64,000 nucleotides of DNA from Longispora fulva (GCF_015751905.1 NZ_JADOUF010000001.1:5208001-5272000), one strand, 5' to 3'. Positions 24,326 through 33,179 are shown, numbered from the stretch's first letter. Program-made: numbers and translations. The notes: generated by a model not told the origin, from the letters alone.

Positions 24326-25444
24326 CTACTTGAGCGCGTCCTTCACCCGCGAGAAGAACCCGCCGCCCTGCTTCGTCACCTCGACCAGCTCCTCGCCCCG
24401 CGACCGCGCGAACTCGCGCAGCAGCCGCTCGGACTCGCCGTCCAGCTTCGTCGGGGTCTTCACGTCCAGGTGCACGTATATGTCGCCCCGGCCGTTGCCG
24501 CGCAGGTGCGGGACGCCCTTGGCGCGCAGCCGCAGGTTGCTGCCCGGCTGGGTGCCCGGCCGGATGTCGATCAGCTCCTCGCTGTCCAGGGTCTTGATCG
24601 TCAGCTGGGTGCCGAGCGCCGCGGCCGTCATCGGCACGGACACGGTGCAGTGCAGGTCGTCGCCCTTGCGGGTGTAGACCTCGTGCCGGCGCTCGTGGAT
24701 CTCCACGTACAGGTCGCCGGCCGGGCCGCCTCCGGGACCGACCTCGCCCTGCCCGGAGAGCCGGATCCGCATGCCGTCCTCGACGCCGCCCGGGATCTTC
24801 ACGGTCAGGTTGCGCCGCGACCGGACCCTGCCGTCGCCGTTGCAGGTCGCGCACGGGCTGGGGATAACGCTGCCGAAGCCCTGGCACGCCGCGCACGGCC
24901 GGGCGGTGACGACCTGGCCGAGGAACGTGCGCTGCACGCTCTGCACCTCGCCGCGGCCCTGGCAGACGTCACAGGTCACCGGGGTGGTGCCGACGGCACA
25001 ACCGCCGCCGTCGCAGGTCGCGCACACGATGGCCGTGTCGACGGTCAGCGGGGCCTCCAGGCCGAACGCCGTCTCGTGCAGGTCCAGCTCGAGCCGCAGG
25101 ACCGCGTCAGCACCCGCGCGCACCCGCGAACGCGGGCCCCGGCCGGCCGAGTTGCCGAAGAAGGCGTCCATGATGTCCTGGAAACCGACGAACGGGCTGC
25201 CGCCCGGAGGCATGCCGCCGCCGTTAGGCGCGAGCGGGTCGCCACCGAGGTCGACCATCTGGCGCTTCTGCGGGTCGGACAGCACCTCGTAGGCGGCACT
25301 GATGTCCTTGAACTGCTCCTGCGCCTCTGGGGCCGGGTTGACGTCCGGGTGGAACTGGCGGGCCAGCTTCCGGTACGCCTTCTTCAACTCGTCCTGGCTG
25401 GCGTCCCGGCTCACGCCCAGGATCGCGTAGTAGTCCTTGGCCAC
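24326..25444 (-). CDS. dnaJ: Chaperone DnaJ
   Basis: Protein of 372 aa. The J domain has the HPD motif (RQFHPDVNP). A G/F-rich linker ([14 protein letters not shown]) is followed by the zinc-finger region with four Cys pairs: [24 protein letters not shown] and CATCNGDG. The C-terminal substrate-binding domains complete it. It stimulates DnaK and holds unfolded protein. It lies 12 bases after hrcA and so is under CIRCE/HrcA heat-shock control: this is the DnaJ2 type of actinobacteria, separate from the dnaK operon. Confidence 0.95.
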   Translation of the reverse strand: MAKDYYAILGVSRDASQDELKKAYRKLARQFHPDVNPAPEAQEQFKDISAAYEVLSDPQKRQMVDLGGDPLAPNGGGMPPGGSPFVGFQDIMDAFFGNSAGRGPRSRVRAGADAVLRLELDLHETAFGLEAPLTVDTAIVCATCDGGGCAVGTTPVTCDVCQGRGEVQSVQRTFLGQVVTARPCAACQGFGSVIPSPCATCNGDGRVRSRRNLTVKIPGGVEDGMRIRLSGQGEVGPGGGPAGDLYVEIHERRHEVYTRKGDDLHCTVSVPMTAAALGTQLTIKTLDSEELIDIRPGTQPGSNLRLRAKGVPHLRGNGRGDIYVHLDVKTPTKLDGESERLLREFARSRGEELVEVTKQGGGFFSRVKDALK

Positions 25445-25456
25445 TGTCGTCCTAAC

Positions 25457-26488
25457 TCAGTTTTGGGAGTTCTGGGCGAGAATCTCGCCGACATAACGGG
25501 CCACCGCTCGGACGGTGGCCATGGTTCCGGGGTAGTCCATCCGGGTGGGGCCGAGGACCCCGAGGCCCCCGACGGCTGTCGTGCCGGGGCCGTAACCCGT
25601 GGAGACCACCGAGGTGGAGCGGAGGTCGACGAACTCGTTCTCGTCGCCGATCAGGACCCGGACCATGCTGGAGGAGTCGGACTCGCCGATGAGCTTGAGC
25701 AGCACGACCTCCTCCTCGATGGCCTCGAGAATCGGCATCAGCGAGCCGGGGAAGTCCAGCGCGCTGCGGGTCAGGTTGACGGTGCCGGCGAGGGCCAGGC
25801 GCTCCTCGCCGCGCTCGACCAGTGTCTCCAGGAGCACGGTCGACAGACTGATCATGGCCGGGCGGAGGTCGAAACGCACCTCTTCGACCAATGCCTGCAC
25901 CAAGGTCGGCGTGTCGACCAGTTTCTTACCGACCAGCTTCTCGTTGATCTGCCGCCGCAGGGCCATGATCGACTCGTCGTCGGTCGGGCCCGGCAGCTCG
26001 CACAGCCGCTGCTCGACCCGGCCGGTGTCGGTGATCATGACCAGCATGATCCGGGTGGTGCTGACCGCAATCAGCTCCAGGTGCCGCACGGCGCTGCGGG
26101 TCAGCGACGGGTACTGCACGACAGCGACCTGCCGGGTCAGCTGCGCCAACAACCGGACAGAACGGTGCACGACGTCATCGAGGTCGACCGAGCCGTCGAG
26201 AAAGCGCTGGATGGCCCGCTTCTCCGCGGGGCTCATCGGCTTGATCCGGCTGAGCTTGTCGACGAACAGCCGGTAACCCTTGTCGGTGGGCACCCGCCCG
26301 GCGCTGGTGTGCGGCTGGCGGATGTAGCCCTCCTCCTCGAGGACGGCCATGTCGTTGCGCACTGTGGCGGAGGACACCCGCAGGTTGTGCCGCTCGACCA
26401 GCGCCTTGCTGCCGACCGGCTCCTGGGTGGCGACGTAGTCTTCGACGATCGCGCGCAGAACGTCCAGTTTCCGCTCATCCATCGGCAC
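25457..26488 (-). CDS. hrcA: Heat-inducible transcription repressor HrcA
   Basis: Protein of about 343 aa. An N-terminal winged helix ([45 protein letters not shown]) is followed by the GAF-like and dimerisation domains, ending [10 protein letters not shown]. It binds CIRCE and represses hrcA-dnaJ until GroEL is titrated by unfolded protein. Start is ambiguous: GTG at 26488 stands 8 bases after GGAGG; ATG at 26494 is too close to it and ATG at 26482 is farther. CIRCE lies 14 bases upstream. Confidence 0.94.
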   Translation of the reverse strand: MPMDERKLDVLRAIVEDYVATQEPVGSKALVERHNLRVSSATVRNDMAVLEEEGYIRQPHTSAGRVPTDKGYRLFVDKLSRIKPMSPAEKRAIQRFLDGSVDLDDVVHRSVRLLAQLTRQVAVVQYPSLTRSAVRHLELIAVSTTRIMLVMITDTGRVEQRLCELPGPTDDESIMALRRQINEKLVGKKLVDTPTLVQALVEEVRFDLRPAMISLSTVLLETLVERGEERLALAGTVNLTRSALDFPGSLMPILEAIEEEVVLLKLIGESDSSSMVRVLIGDENEFVDLRSTSVVSTGYGPGTTAVGGLGVLGPTRMDYPGTMATVRAVARYVGEILAQNSQN

Positions 26489-26501
26489 GCGCATCACCTC
26501 C

Positions 26502-26528
26502 CTGGCACTCCCGTGGCGTGAGTGCCAG
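26502..26528 (-). promoter_or_regulatory. CIRCE element (HrcA operator)
   Basis: CTGGCACTC, nine spacer bases, GAGTGCCAG: a perfect inverted repeat in the canonical 9-9-9 layout, just upstream of hrcA. Only the outer bases differ from the TTAGCACTC consensus. Confidence 0.95.
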
Positions 26529-26561
26529 TCTACGACCGCTGACAAGTCATGTGCCGACTCA

Positions 26562-26587
26562 GCTGTCAGCTTGCTGTCAGCTGACAG
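26562..26587. repeat. Direct repeats and palindrome upstream of the DUF4870 gene
   Basis: GCTGTCAGCT occurs at 26562-26571 and 26573-26582 (11-base period), and the second copy is part of the perfect palindrome CTGTCAGCTGACAG (26574-26587), 32 bases before the ATG at 26620. It also lies upstream of the CIRCE promoter on the other strand. It may be an operator for either direction. Confidence 0.45.
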
Positions 26588-26619
26588 ACTTCCGTGATCA
26601 CGACCACTAGGTTGTCGGC

Positions 26620-27048
26620 ATGACTCAACCCCCACCGCCTGGGTACGGGTACCCCCCGCCACCCCCGGCCAACTCCGACGACAAGACCTGGGCGCTCGTC
26701 GCCACGTTCGGTGCTGCCGTCGGCGCGTTCATCTCCTGCGGCGTGCTCGGTTTCGCCGGCCCGCTCGTGGCGTATCTGGCGAAGGGCAAGGAGTCGGCGG
26801 CCGTCCGCTCGACCTCGCTCGCCGCGCTGAACTTCCACGCCCCGCTGAGCGTCGCGGCGTTCGTGCTCGGGATCATCGAGCAGTGCGGCGGCCGGGTGCC
26901 CTACGTCGGCTGGCTGGTCTCGATCCTCGCCGGTCTCGTCGCGCTCGTCGTCTTCGTGGGCCAGATCGTGTTCGGCATCATCGCCGGCATGAAGGCCAAC
27001 GAGGGCCAGCCGTACAGCTACCCGTTCAACTTCAATTTCATCAAGTAA
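26620..27048 (+). CDS. DUF4870 membrane protein
   Basis: Protein of 142 aa. A Pro-rich cytoplasmic N-terminus ([15 protein letters not shown]) is followed by three membrane spans with the DUF4870 hallmarks: [27 protein letters not shown] and a C-terminal [19 protein letters not shown]. The function of the family is unknown. The following gene is a paralogue, which suggests duplication; a strong hairpin separates the two, so they can be transcribed independently. Confidence 0.85.
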   Translation: MTQPPPPGYGYPPPPPANSDDKTWALVATFGAAVGAFISCGVLGFAGPLVAYLAKGKESAAVRSTSLAALNFHAPLSVAAFVLGIIEQCGGRVPYVGWLVSILAGLVALVVFVGQIVFGIIAGMKANEGQPYSYPFNFNFIK

Positions 27049-27060
27049 GTAGGCCTGGCG

Positions 27061-27086
27061 CAGGGCTCCCCTACCGGGGAGCCCTG
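27061..27086 (+). terminator. Hairpin terminator between DUF4870 paralogues
   Basis: CAGGGCTCCCC and GGGGAGCCCTG form a perfect 11-bp stem around a TACC loop, 12 bases past the stop at 27048. Confidence 0.75.
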
Positions 27087-27101
27087 GCCTACCCTGACGT
27101 C

Positions 27102-27665
27102 GTGGCTGACAACGATCCCGATTTCCCCGTCACCGGCCCGCCGTGGAACCCTCCGGGTCCGGCGGTCCCTCCCGGCGGCTACCAGGTGCCTCCGCCCGGC
27201 TATCGGATGCCCCCGCCACAGCTCCAGCGGCAGGCCCCCGGCACCGGCTACGGGCACGGCGGCCCGGCCGACCCCTCGGATCCGGCCTACTCCGGCCCGG
27301 CCCCGACCCGCCAGGAGATCTCCGACTCCGCCCTGACCCACTTCCTGGGCCTGCTGGGCATCCTCGGCCCGATCCTGATGTACGCGCTGAAGGGTTCCAC
27401 CTCGCGCTGGGTCAAGGCCAACGCCTCGGAATCGCTGAACTTCCACATCTCGATGATCTTCTGGTCGCTCGGCTGGGTCATGGTGTCGATGCTGGCGGCC
27501 TGCGGGCTCGGCGCCATCACCCACGGGTTCGGCTTCCTGCTGATCTTCGTGCTGATGTTCGTCCCGTTGCTGGTGTCGGTCACGTTCTCGGTGCTCGCCG
27601 GGATCGCGGCGAACAAGGGCGAGTTCTACCGGTACCCGTTGACGATCCGGATGATCAAGGGCTGA
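27102..27665 (+). CDS. DUF4870 membrane protein with Pro-rich N-terminus
   Basis: Protein of 187 aa from the GTG at 27102. About 75 residues of Pro/Gly/Tyr-rich sequence precede the DUF4870 domain (SDSALTHFLGLLGILGPILMYALKG, VKANASESLNFHISMIFWSLG), which carries three hydrophobic spans and ends in a YRYPLTIRMIKG tail. The domain is that of the gene upstream, but the proteins differ in the N-terminal region. Its 3' end overlaps the convergent gene at 27655 by 11 bases. Confidence 0.8.
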   Translation: MADNDPDFPVTGPPWNPPGPAVPPGGYQVPPPGYRMPPPQLQRQAPGTGYGHGGPADPSDPAYSGPAPTRQEISDSALTHFLGLLGILGPILMYALKGSTSRWVKANASESLNFHISMIFWSLGWVMVSMLAACGLGAITHGFGFLLIFVLMFVPLLVSVTFSVLAGIAANKGEFYRYPLTIRMIKG

Positions 27666-28494
27666 CCTCGGCGGTCACGGTCTCCGTGCCGTTCGCGTCC
27701 TTCTTCTTCGTCCAGGACCCGTCCTTGGCCGTCCACTCCATGCCGGCGTAGCGCACGGCGCGCACCCCGTGCTCCTCGGCGCGGGCGACCAGCCAGTGCG
27801 CGTACTGCCAGCCGGACTGGGCGTCGCGCGGCTTGAGGTCCATGGTCGTGGCCTTCGTCGCCCCGGCCTGGCCCCAGTCGGCCTTGAGCGCGTCGGCGAG
27901 GGCCGCGACGGCCACGGCGCCCTGCTGCTTCGGGTCGCCCGGCAGCGTGCACGCCACGGCCTGCCCCGCCGAGCCGCCGAGCGCCCTGGTGAGGATCTCG
28001 GACTTCTCCACCCACTGCTCGTACAACTCCGGGTGCGCGCTGACCTGCACGGCCTGGGCGGCGTCCGTGACGCGCATGTCCTGCCAGCCGGGCACCTTGA
28101 CCAGCTTGTCGTAGAACTTGCCGCTCGTGTACCGCTGGTCGGCGATCTGCTCCGGGGTGCCCCAGCCCATGCTGGGCCGTTGCTGGAACAGGCCGATCGA
28201 GTCGCGGTCCCCGCCGGTCAGGTTGCGGATCTTCGACTCCTGCCAGGCGGTGGCCAGCGCGACGACGACCGCCCGCTCGGGCAGCTTGCGCCGGATGCCC
28301 ACCGCGGCGATGGTCGCGGCGTTGGCTAACTGGTCGGCGTCGAGGACCACCTTCCCACCGGCGGTCACCGTGCACGACTTGGTCGAGACCGGGATCTTGA
28401 ACTTCTCACCGAAGTACTGGGCGACGAAATAGCCGCCGGTGCACATCACGAGCACAGAAATGACCAATACGGTGAGTAACGTCCTGACCCGCAT
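27655..28494 (-). CDS. Membrane-anchored or secreted protein, lytic-transglycosylase-like
   Basis: Protein of 279 aa. An N-terminal hydrophobic helix (LLTVLVISVLVMCTGGYF, residues 5-22) anchors or exports it. The middle contains AVVVALATAWQESKIRN, GGDRDSIGLFQQRPSMGWGTPEQI and YTSGKFYDKLVKVPGW, which resemble lysozyme-like (SLT) folds with the catalytic Glu in QESK and the GLFQQRPS motif. It probably binds or cleaves peptidoglycan. ATG at 28494. Its 3' end overlaps the convergent DUF4870 gene. Confidence 0.75.
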   Translation of the reverse strand: MRVRTLLTVLVISVLVMCTGGYFVAQYFGEKFKIPVSTKSCTVTAGGKVVLDADQLANAATIAAVGIRRKLPERAVVVALATAWQESKIRNLTGGDRDSIGLFQQRPSMGWGTPEQIADQRYTSGKFYDKLVKVPGWQDMRVTDAAQAVQVSAHPELYEQWVEKSEILTRALGGSAGQAVACTLPGDPKQQGAVAVAALADALKADWGQAGATKATTMDLKPRDAQSGWQYAHWLVARAEEHGVRAVRYAGMEWTAKDGSWTKKKDANGTETVTAEVSP

Positions 28495-28505
28495 GGGACA
28501 CCACC

Positions 28506-29282
28506 CTACGCGGAACGCCGGCCCTCCGGCACCCACGAGGGGACACGCTTCTCGGCGTACGCGGCCACACCCTCGCGGCCCTCCGTGGACAGGAAATATC
28601 CGGCGGACAGGTCGGCGAGTTCCCGCAGCCGCTCACGGACCGGAGTCCTGAGCAGTCCCTTCGCGCCGGCCAGCGCGCCCGGGGCGCCCAGGACGAGCGC
28701 GTCGAGGTACCGGCGGACGGCCGGATCGAGGTCGGACTCCGGCACGGCGGCTGTCACGAGTCCGACATGCTCGGCCCGGTGCCCGTCGAACACCTCGCCC
28801 GTCAGGTACAGCTCGGAGGCCGCACGGGGCGTGAGCCGGGGCAGGACGGTGGCGGAGATCACCGCCGGGATGACCCCCAGCCGGACCTCGGTGAACGCGA
28901 ACGTCGCGGCCGTGGTGCACACCGCGATGTCGGCGGCGGCGATCAGGCCGAGGCCGCCCGCGCGGGCCGGGCCGGCGATCCTGGCGACGACCGGCTTCGG
29001 GGCCTCCACCAGGTCGGCGAGCAGGTCCACGAGCGCCGCGGCGGGCACCTGGCCGGACTCGCGGGCCGCAGCGGTCTCCTTCAGGTCCGCCCCGGAGCAG
29101 AACACCGGGCCGGCGTGGTCGAGCAGGATCACCCGGACCGCGTCGTCGGCCAGCGCCGCGCGGAGAGCGTCGGTGAACTGCCTGATCAGGGGCGTCGACA
29201 GCGCGTTGCGGTTGCCCGGGCTGTCGAGAGTGAGCGTCGCCACGCCCTCGGCGGCGGCGTACCTGACGAGTTCTTCGGCCAT
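28506..29282 (-). CDS. Enoyl-CoA hydratase/isomerase family protein
   Basis: Protein of 258 aa of the crotonase fold. The CoA-binding start (LTLDSPGNRNALS), the oxyanion-hole strand HAGPVFCSGADLKE and RIAGPARAGGLGLIAAADIAV are visible. In true hydratases the catalytic Glu pair sits after the second oxyanion segment; here ATFAFTEVRLGVIPAVIS keeps one Glu. The substrate is unclear: it may be a short-chain enoyl-CoA. ATG at 29282, opposite hemW, so 29283-29301 is a very short divergent gap. Confidence 0.85.
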   Translation of the reverse strand: MAEELVRYAAAEGVATLTLDSPGNRNALSTPLIRQFTDALRAALADDAVRVILLDHAGPVFCSGADLKETAAARESGQVPAAALVDLLADLVEAPKPVVARIAGPARAGGLGLIAAADIAVCTTAATFAFTEVRLGVIPAVISATVLPRLTPRAASELYLTGEVFDGHRAEHVGLVTAAVPESDLDPAVRRYLDALVLGAPGALAGAKGLLRTPVRERLRELADLSAGYFLSTEGREGVAAYAEKRVPSWVPEGRRSA

Positions 29283-29301
29283 GACCGGCACACTAGTGGT
29301 T

Positions 29302-30495
29302 ATGCCAGGCGTACTCCCCTCCGGCGCTCCCGTCCCCACGGACGGCTCGCTGCCCCCCGCTGCCCTTGCCGCCGCAGGTTCATCCGGTTTCGGGGTGTAT
29401 GCCCATGTCCCGTTCTGCGCCTCCCGGTGCGGCTACTGCGACTTCAACACCTACACGCCAAGCGAGGGCGTGACCCAGACCGGCTACGTCAACCAGGTCC
29501 TCGCCGAGCTGAAGCTCGCCTCCCGGGTCCTCCGCGGGCCCCGGCCCGTGTCCGCCGTCTTCGTCGGCGGCGGCACCCCGACCCTGCTGCCGCCGTCCGA
29601 GCTGGGCCGGCTGCTGGAGAAGATCGACGCGACCTGGGGTTTCACCTCGGACGTGGAGATCACCACGGAAGCGAACCCGGAGACGGTCGACCCGGTCATG
29701 CTCAAGGAGCTGCGCTCGGCCGGCTTCAACCGGATCTCGCTGGGCATGCAGTCCGCGGCCCCGCACGTGCTGGCCGTCCTCGACCGCAAGCACAGCCCCG
29801 GCCGCGCCGTGCAGGCCGCGCAGGAGGCCCGGGCCGCCGGCTTCGACCATGTCAACCTCGACCTGATCTACGGTACGCCGGGCGAGCGCCCCGAGGACTT
29901 CGCCGCCTCCCTGCAGGCCGTCCTCGACGCCGGCGTCGACCACGTCAGCGCGTACGCCCTGATCATCGAGGACGGCACCCGGCTGGCCGCCCGGATGCGC
30001 CGCGGCGAGCTGCCGTACCCGGACGACGACGTGGCCGCCGACCGCTACCTGGCCGCGTCGTCCACCCTGGAGTCCGCCGGCCTGCACTGGTACGAGGTCT
30101 CCAACTGGGCCCGCCCCGGCGGCGAGTGCAAGCACAACCTGCTCTACTGGCGCGGCGGCGACTGGTGGGGCCTCGGGCCGGGCGCGCACAGCCACGTCGG
30201 CGGGGTGCGGTGGTGGAACGTGAAGCACCCGAACACGTACGCCGCCCGGGCCGCCGACAAGGTGTCCCCCGGCGTCGGCCGGGAGCTGCTCACGAAGGAG
30301 GAGCGCCGGATCGAGGACATCATGCTCCGGCTGCGCCTGGCCGAGGGGCTGCCGCTGGACCTGCTCGACGGGGCCGGGCTGGCCGCCGCGCACCGCGCCG
30401 TCGAGGACGGGCTGCTGACTCTGGCCGAGGACCGCGCGGTGCTGACCCTGCGGGGCCGGCTGCTCGCGGACGCGGTGATCCGGGACCTGACCTGA
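29302..30495 (+). CDS. hemW: Radical SAM heme chaperone HemW
   Basis: Protein of 397 aa. The radical SAM cluster motif C-x3-C-x2-C is in HVPFCASRCGYCDF, followed by GGGTPTLLPPSELGRLLEKID and the HemN C-terminal domain. It lacks the fourth Cys pattern of true HemN and carries the HemW-type sequence, so it is a heme chaperone rather than a coproporphyrinogen oxidase. Its place beside lepA and hrcA is typical. ATG at 29302 has no strong ribosome site; transcription may begin at or near it. Confidence 0.9.
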   Translation: MPGVLPSGAPVPTDGSLPPAALAAAGSSGFGVYAHVPFCASRCGYCDFNTYTPSEGVTQTGYVNQVLAELKLASRVLRGPRPVSAVFVGGGTPTLLPPSELGRLLEKIDATWGFTSDVEITTEANPETVDPVMLKELRSAGFNRISLGMQSAAPHVLAVLDRKHSPGRAVQAAQEARAAGFDHVNLDLIYGTPGERPEDFAASLQAVLDAGVDHVSAYALIIEDGTRLAARMRRGELPYPDDDVAADRYLAASSTLESAGLHWYEVSNWARPGGECKHNLLYWRGGDWWGLGPGAHSHVGGVRWWNVKHPNTYAARAADKVSPGVGRELLTKEERRIEDIMLRLRLAEGLPLDLLDGAGLAAAHRAVEDGLLTLAEDRAVLTLRGRLLADAVIRDLT

Positions 30496-30502
30496 CCGGC
30501 CG

Positions 30503-30540
30503 CCGGCCGAACCCGGCCCGGCCCGGCCGGGTTCGGCCGG
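30503..30540. terminator. 16-bp stem terminator after hemW
   Basis: CCGGCCGAACCCGGCC and GGCCGGGTTCGGCCGG form a perfect 16-bp stem with a 6-base loop, 8 bases past the hemW stop. Confidence 0.75.
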
Positions 30541-30564
30541 CCCGGCCATCCGGCCCTCCGGCCG

Positions 30565-30630
30565 GTGATCAACTACACGTAGTTGCGCTTTCCGCAGGGT
30601 CGGAAGCCGCAAGAGCGTGTAGTTGATCAC
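30565..30630. repeat. 66-base element with 15-bp inverted ends
   Basis: GTGATCAACTACACG (30565-30579) and CGTGTAGTTGATCAC (30616-30630) are perfect inverted ends around 36 bases, with an internal CAACTA-CACG-TAGTTG hairpin. It lies between convergent hemW and the flavin oxidoreductase. It resembles the intergenic palindromes seen in Micromonosporaceae; no other copy was recognised in the window. Confidence 0.55.
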
Positions 30631-30651
30631 GGGTGGGAGGGTGAACCCGGG

Positions 30652-31731
30652 TCAAACCGCCCAGGCGTACTGGGCCGGCCACGAGGCCGCCACGCCCAGC
30701 GCCGCCGCGGCGCGGTGCGGCCAGTGCGGGTCGCGGAGCAGTTCACGGCCCAGGAGGACGGCGTCCGCCTGGCCGGTTGCCACGATGTCCTCGGCCTGCT
30801 TCGGTTCGGTGATCAGGCCGACCGCACCGACCGGCACCCCAGCCTCGGCGCGCACCCGCGCGGCGAACGGCACCTGGAAGCCCGGGCCGGTGACGACCTT
30901 GGCGTCCCGGGCGATCCCGCCGGAGGACGTGTCCACGAGGTCCACGCCGTGCTCGCGGAGCAGCCGGGCCAGCTCGACGGTGTCATCCACTGTCCAGCCC
31001 TCACGGGGGTCATCGAGATTCTCGGTCAGCCAGTCGGTCGCCGAGGTGCGGTAGAACACCGGCAGGTCGGCCGGCCACGCGGCCCGGACCGCGTCCACGA
31101 CCTCCAGCGCGAACCTGGCCCGGTTGGCGAAGGACCCGCCGTAGGAGTCGGTGCGGTGGTTGGTGTGCGGGGAGAGGAACTCGTGGATCAGGTACCCGTG
31201 CGCGCCGTGCACCTCGACCACCTGGAACCCGGCGGCCAGCGCCCGGCGCGCGGCGGCGCCGAAGTCCGCGACGATCCCCCGGATCTCCTCGACGCTCAGC
31301 TCGCTCGGGGTGCGCAGCCGGGCGAACGCCTCGGCGCTGGGCGCGACCGGGGTCCAGCCGCCGTCGGCGTCGGCGACCGTCGGGGCCTCGACCCACGGGG
31401 CGGTCGTGGAGGCCTTGCGGCCGGCGTGCGCGAGCTGGATGCCGGGGACCACGCCCTGGCTGGTGAGGAGGTCCACGATCCGGGTGAACGCGTCACCCTG
31501 GGTGTCGTTCCACAGCCCCAGGTCCGAGGGCGTGATCCGGCCCTGCGGGTTGACCGCCGTCGCCTCGACCAGGATCAGGCCGGCCCCACCGGCGGCCCGC
31601 GCGCCCAGGTGGGCGAGGTGCCAGTCGTTCGGCACGCCGTCCACCGCGCTGTACTGGCACATCGGGGCCATCCAGATCCGGTTCGGGATGGTGAGCGATC
31701 GCAGGGTGATGGGCTCGAACAGGGCGCTCAC
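30652..31731 (-). CDS. NADH:flavin oxidoreductase (Old Yellow Enzyme, YqjM type)
   Basis: Protein of 359 aa. The TIM-barrel FMN enzyme begins ALFEPITLRSLTIPNRIWMAPMCQYSA, including the YqjM-type Cys. The substrate-binding pair H-x2-H is in VEVHGAHGYLIHEFLSP, with the NHRTDSYGGS loop. It reduces activated alkenes such as N-ethylmaleimide and related electrophiles. GTG at 31731 is chosen because AAGGAG lies 5 bases upstream. It is divergent from an ArsR regulator and probably controlled by it. Confidence 0.92.
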   Translation of the reverse strand: MSALFEPITLRSLTIPNRIWMAPMCQYSAVDGVPNDWHLAHLGARAAGGAGLILVEATAVNPQGRITPSDLGLWNDTQGDAFTRIVDLLTSQGVVPGIQLAHAGRKASTTAPWVEAPTVADADGGWTPVAPSAEAFARLRTPSELSVEEIRGIVADFGAAARRALAAGFQVVEVHGAHGYLIHEFLSPHTNHRTDSYGGSFANRARFALEVVDAVRAAWPADLPVFYRTSATDWLTENLDDPREGWTVDDTVELARLLREHGVDLVDTSSGGIARDAKVVTGPGFQVPFAARVRAEAGVPVGAVGLITEPKQAEDIVATGQADAVLLGRELLRDPHWPHRAAAALGVAASWPAQYAWAV

Positions 31732-31757
31732 GGCCACTCCTTGAAATACGACGTTCC

Positions 31758-31799
31758 TCGTACTACGACGAATCTGAAACTACCACGACTGTCGTACTA
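31758..31799. promoter_or_regulatory. Divergent operator between flavin oxidoreductase and ArsR
   Basis: TCGTA-C-TACGA (31758-31768) is a perfect inverted repeat and TCGTACTA recurs at 31792-31799. A -10-like TACTAT (31795-31800) sits just before the ArsR start at 31808, which would give a nearly leaderless message. ArsR autoregulation and control of the reductase are inferred. Confidence 0.5.
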
Positions 31800-31807
31800 T
31801 GGAAACC

Positions 31808-32131
31808 ATGTCGCCGCGAGCACTGCCCCACCCCGCCACGGACGAGATCACGCTGGAGGCGGTGCTGCACGCGCTGGCCGACCCGGTCCGGCTCCGGATC
31901 ACCACGATGCTGGCCGAGGGGCACGAGGACATGGCGTGCATCGCGTTCGACCTGCCGGTGACGAAATCCACGACCACCCACCACTTCCGGGTACTGCGGG
32001 AGGCCGGCGTGATCGCGCAGCACTACCAGGGCACCTCGAAGATGAGCACCCTGCGCCGCGACGACCTGGACGCGCTGTTCCCCGGGCTGCTGTCGAGCGT
32101 GCTGAGCGCGGCGGCGCGGCAGGCCAACTGA
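31808..32131 (+). CDS. ArsR-family transcriptional regulator
   Basis: Protein of 107 aa (ATG 31808; an ATG at 31799 is also in frame). The winged helix is complete: LEAVLHALADPVRLRITTMLAEG, then KSTTTHHFRVLREAGVIAQHYQGTSKMSTLRRDDLDALFPGLL. A Cys at MACIAFDLP is close to the recognition helix and could act as a redox or electrophile sensor, consistent with its divergent Old Yellow Enzyme neighbour. No metal-binding Cys cluster of the ArsR/CadC type is present. Confidence 0.88.
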   Translation: MSPRALPHPATDEITLEAVLHALADPVRLRITTMLAEGHEDMACIAFDLPVTKSTTTHHFRVLREAGVIAQHYQGTSKMSTLRRDDLDALFPGLLSSVLSAAARQAN

Positions 32132-32156
32132 CGAGGCCCTGGTGCCGTCCGACGAC

Positions 32157-32177
32157 GCCGACCAGCAGCTGGTCGGT
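32157..32177. terminator. Short hairpin between convergent genes
   Basis: CCGACCAG-CAG-CTGGTCGG is an 8-bp perfect stem between the ArsR gene and the convergent coiled-coil protein gene. Confidence 0.45.
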
Positions 32178-32183
32178 CGTGGC

Positions 32184-33176
32184 CTAGCGGATCGACAGGT
32201 GAACGTGGTTGGTGTGCACGGCCGCCGGGCCGCCGCTGCCGGAGTACGACCGCCAGCCGGTGCCCGGCATCCAGATCTGCCGGTACCAGATCACGTAGAG
32301 CACCGCGAGCCGGTCGGCGTTGGCGATGTACCAGGCCGCGAGCCGGTTGCCGTACTCGCGGTCAGCGCCCTGGGCGTCCACGTCCTGGAACCCGGTCGCG
32401 TTGGCCGCCCAGTCACACGCCCGGCCGCGCGGGTGCTCCCCGCCGTCCTCGTTGGACCGGTAACACGAGACGAAGTGGTCGAACCCGGCCTTCTTCGTCT
32501 CCTGGTACGCGTGCAGCGTCCGCGGCGAGACGCACCCGCTCGTGGTCGGGTCCTTCACCGTGCAGCCCTCAGGCGGCCAGCTGCCGTCCGGGTTGCGCGG
32601 CGCGGGCACGGCGTTGGCCGGCAGCTCGCCGAACCCGAGGGTCGGGTCGCCGCCGCCGGCCGAGCGCAGGGCCTTGAGCGCGTCGTCCTGGCGCTTCTTC
32701 AGCTCCTTGAGCTGGCTCTCCTGCTCGTTGATCGCCGCGTCGAGGTCCTTGCGCTGCTGGGCGAGCTTGGCCTGGGCGTTCTTCAGGTCGGTGATCGCGT
32801 GCGCGTCCCGTTCGGACATGTAGCGCATGGTGGCCGCCGACTGGAGGTAGCTGTCGGCGGAGTTGCTGTTCAACAGGACATTGAGCTCACTCGTCGTCCC
32901 ACCCTTGTACTGCGCCGCCGCGAGCCGCCCGACCGCCACGCCCAGGTCCTTGACCCTGGCCTCGCTGGTCGTCACCTCGCCCGACAGCTCCACCTGGCGC
33001 TTCTTGGCGTTGGCGATGGCCGTCTTCGCGTCCTGGTACCCCTTCGAGGCGTTCTCCAGGGCGTCGCGCAGTTCCTTCGTGCCGCCCTCGGGGTCGGCAC
33101 TCGCCGGAGCCCCGATCAGAAGGGTGGCCGCCATGACGGCGGCCATCAATGCGGCGACGCGACGACGTAATGACAT
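32184..33176 (-). CDS. Secreted coiled-coil protein with DD-peptidase-like C-terminal domain
   Basis: Protein of 330 aa. The signal peptide ends near GAPASADPEGG (residue 27). Residues about 30-170 form a long coiled coil of the RipA/CwlO N-terminal type. The C-terminal domain from about 200 has EHPRGRACDWAA and HTNHVHLS, matching the ARB_07466-like fold related to Hedgehog/DD-peptidases (His, Asp and HxH zinc ligands). It may be a cell-wall hydrolase or its regulator. It begins 3 bases after the lepA stop, so the two are probably co-transcribed. Confidence 0.85.
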   Translation of the reverse strand: MSLRRRVAALMAAVMAATLLIGAPASADPEGGTKELRDALENASKGYQDAKTAIANAKKRQVELSGEVTTSEARVKDLGVAVGRLAAAQYKGGTTSELNVLLNSNSADSYLQSAATMRYMSERDAHAITDLKNAQAKLAQQRKDLDAAINEQESQLKELKKRQDDALKALRSAGGGDPTLGFGELPANAVPAPRNPDGSWPPEGCTVKDPTTSGCVSPRTLHAYQETKKAGFDHFVSCYRSNEDGGEHPRGRACDWAANATGFQDVDAQGADREYGNRLAAWYIANADRLAVLYVIWYRQIWMPGTGWRSYSGSGGPAAVHTNHVHLSIR

Positions 33177-33179
33177 GGG

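Noticed and set aside
21647-26521. A 1,624-codon open frame on the plus strand
   Set aside because: It lies antisense to phoH-adjacent hydrolase, HIT, rsmE, dnaJ and hrcA. Long antisense frames arise from third-position GC bias; the protein is Arg/Gly/His-rich with no domain.
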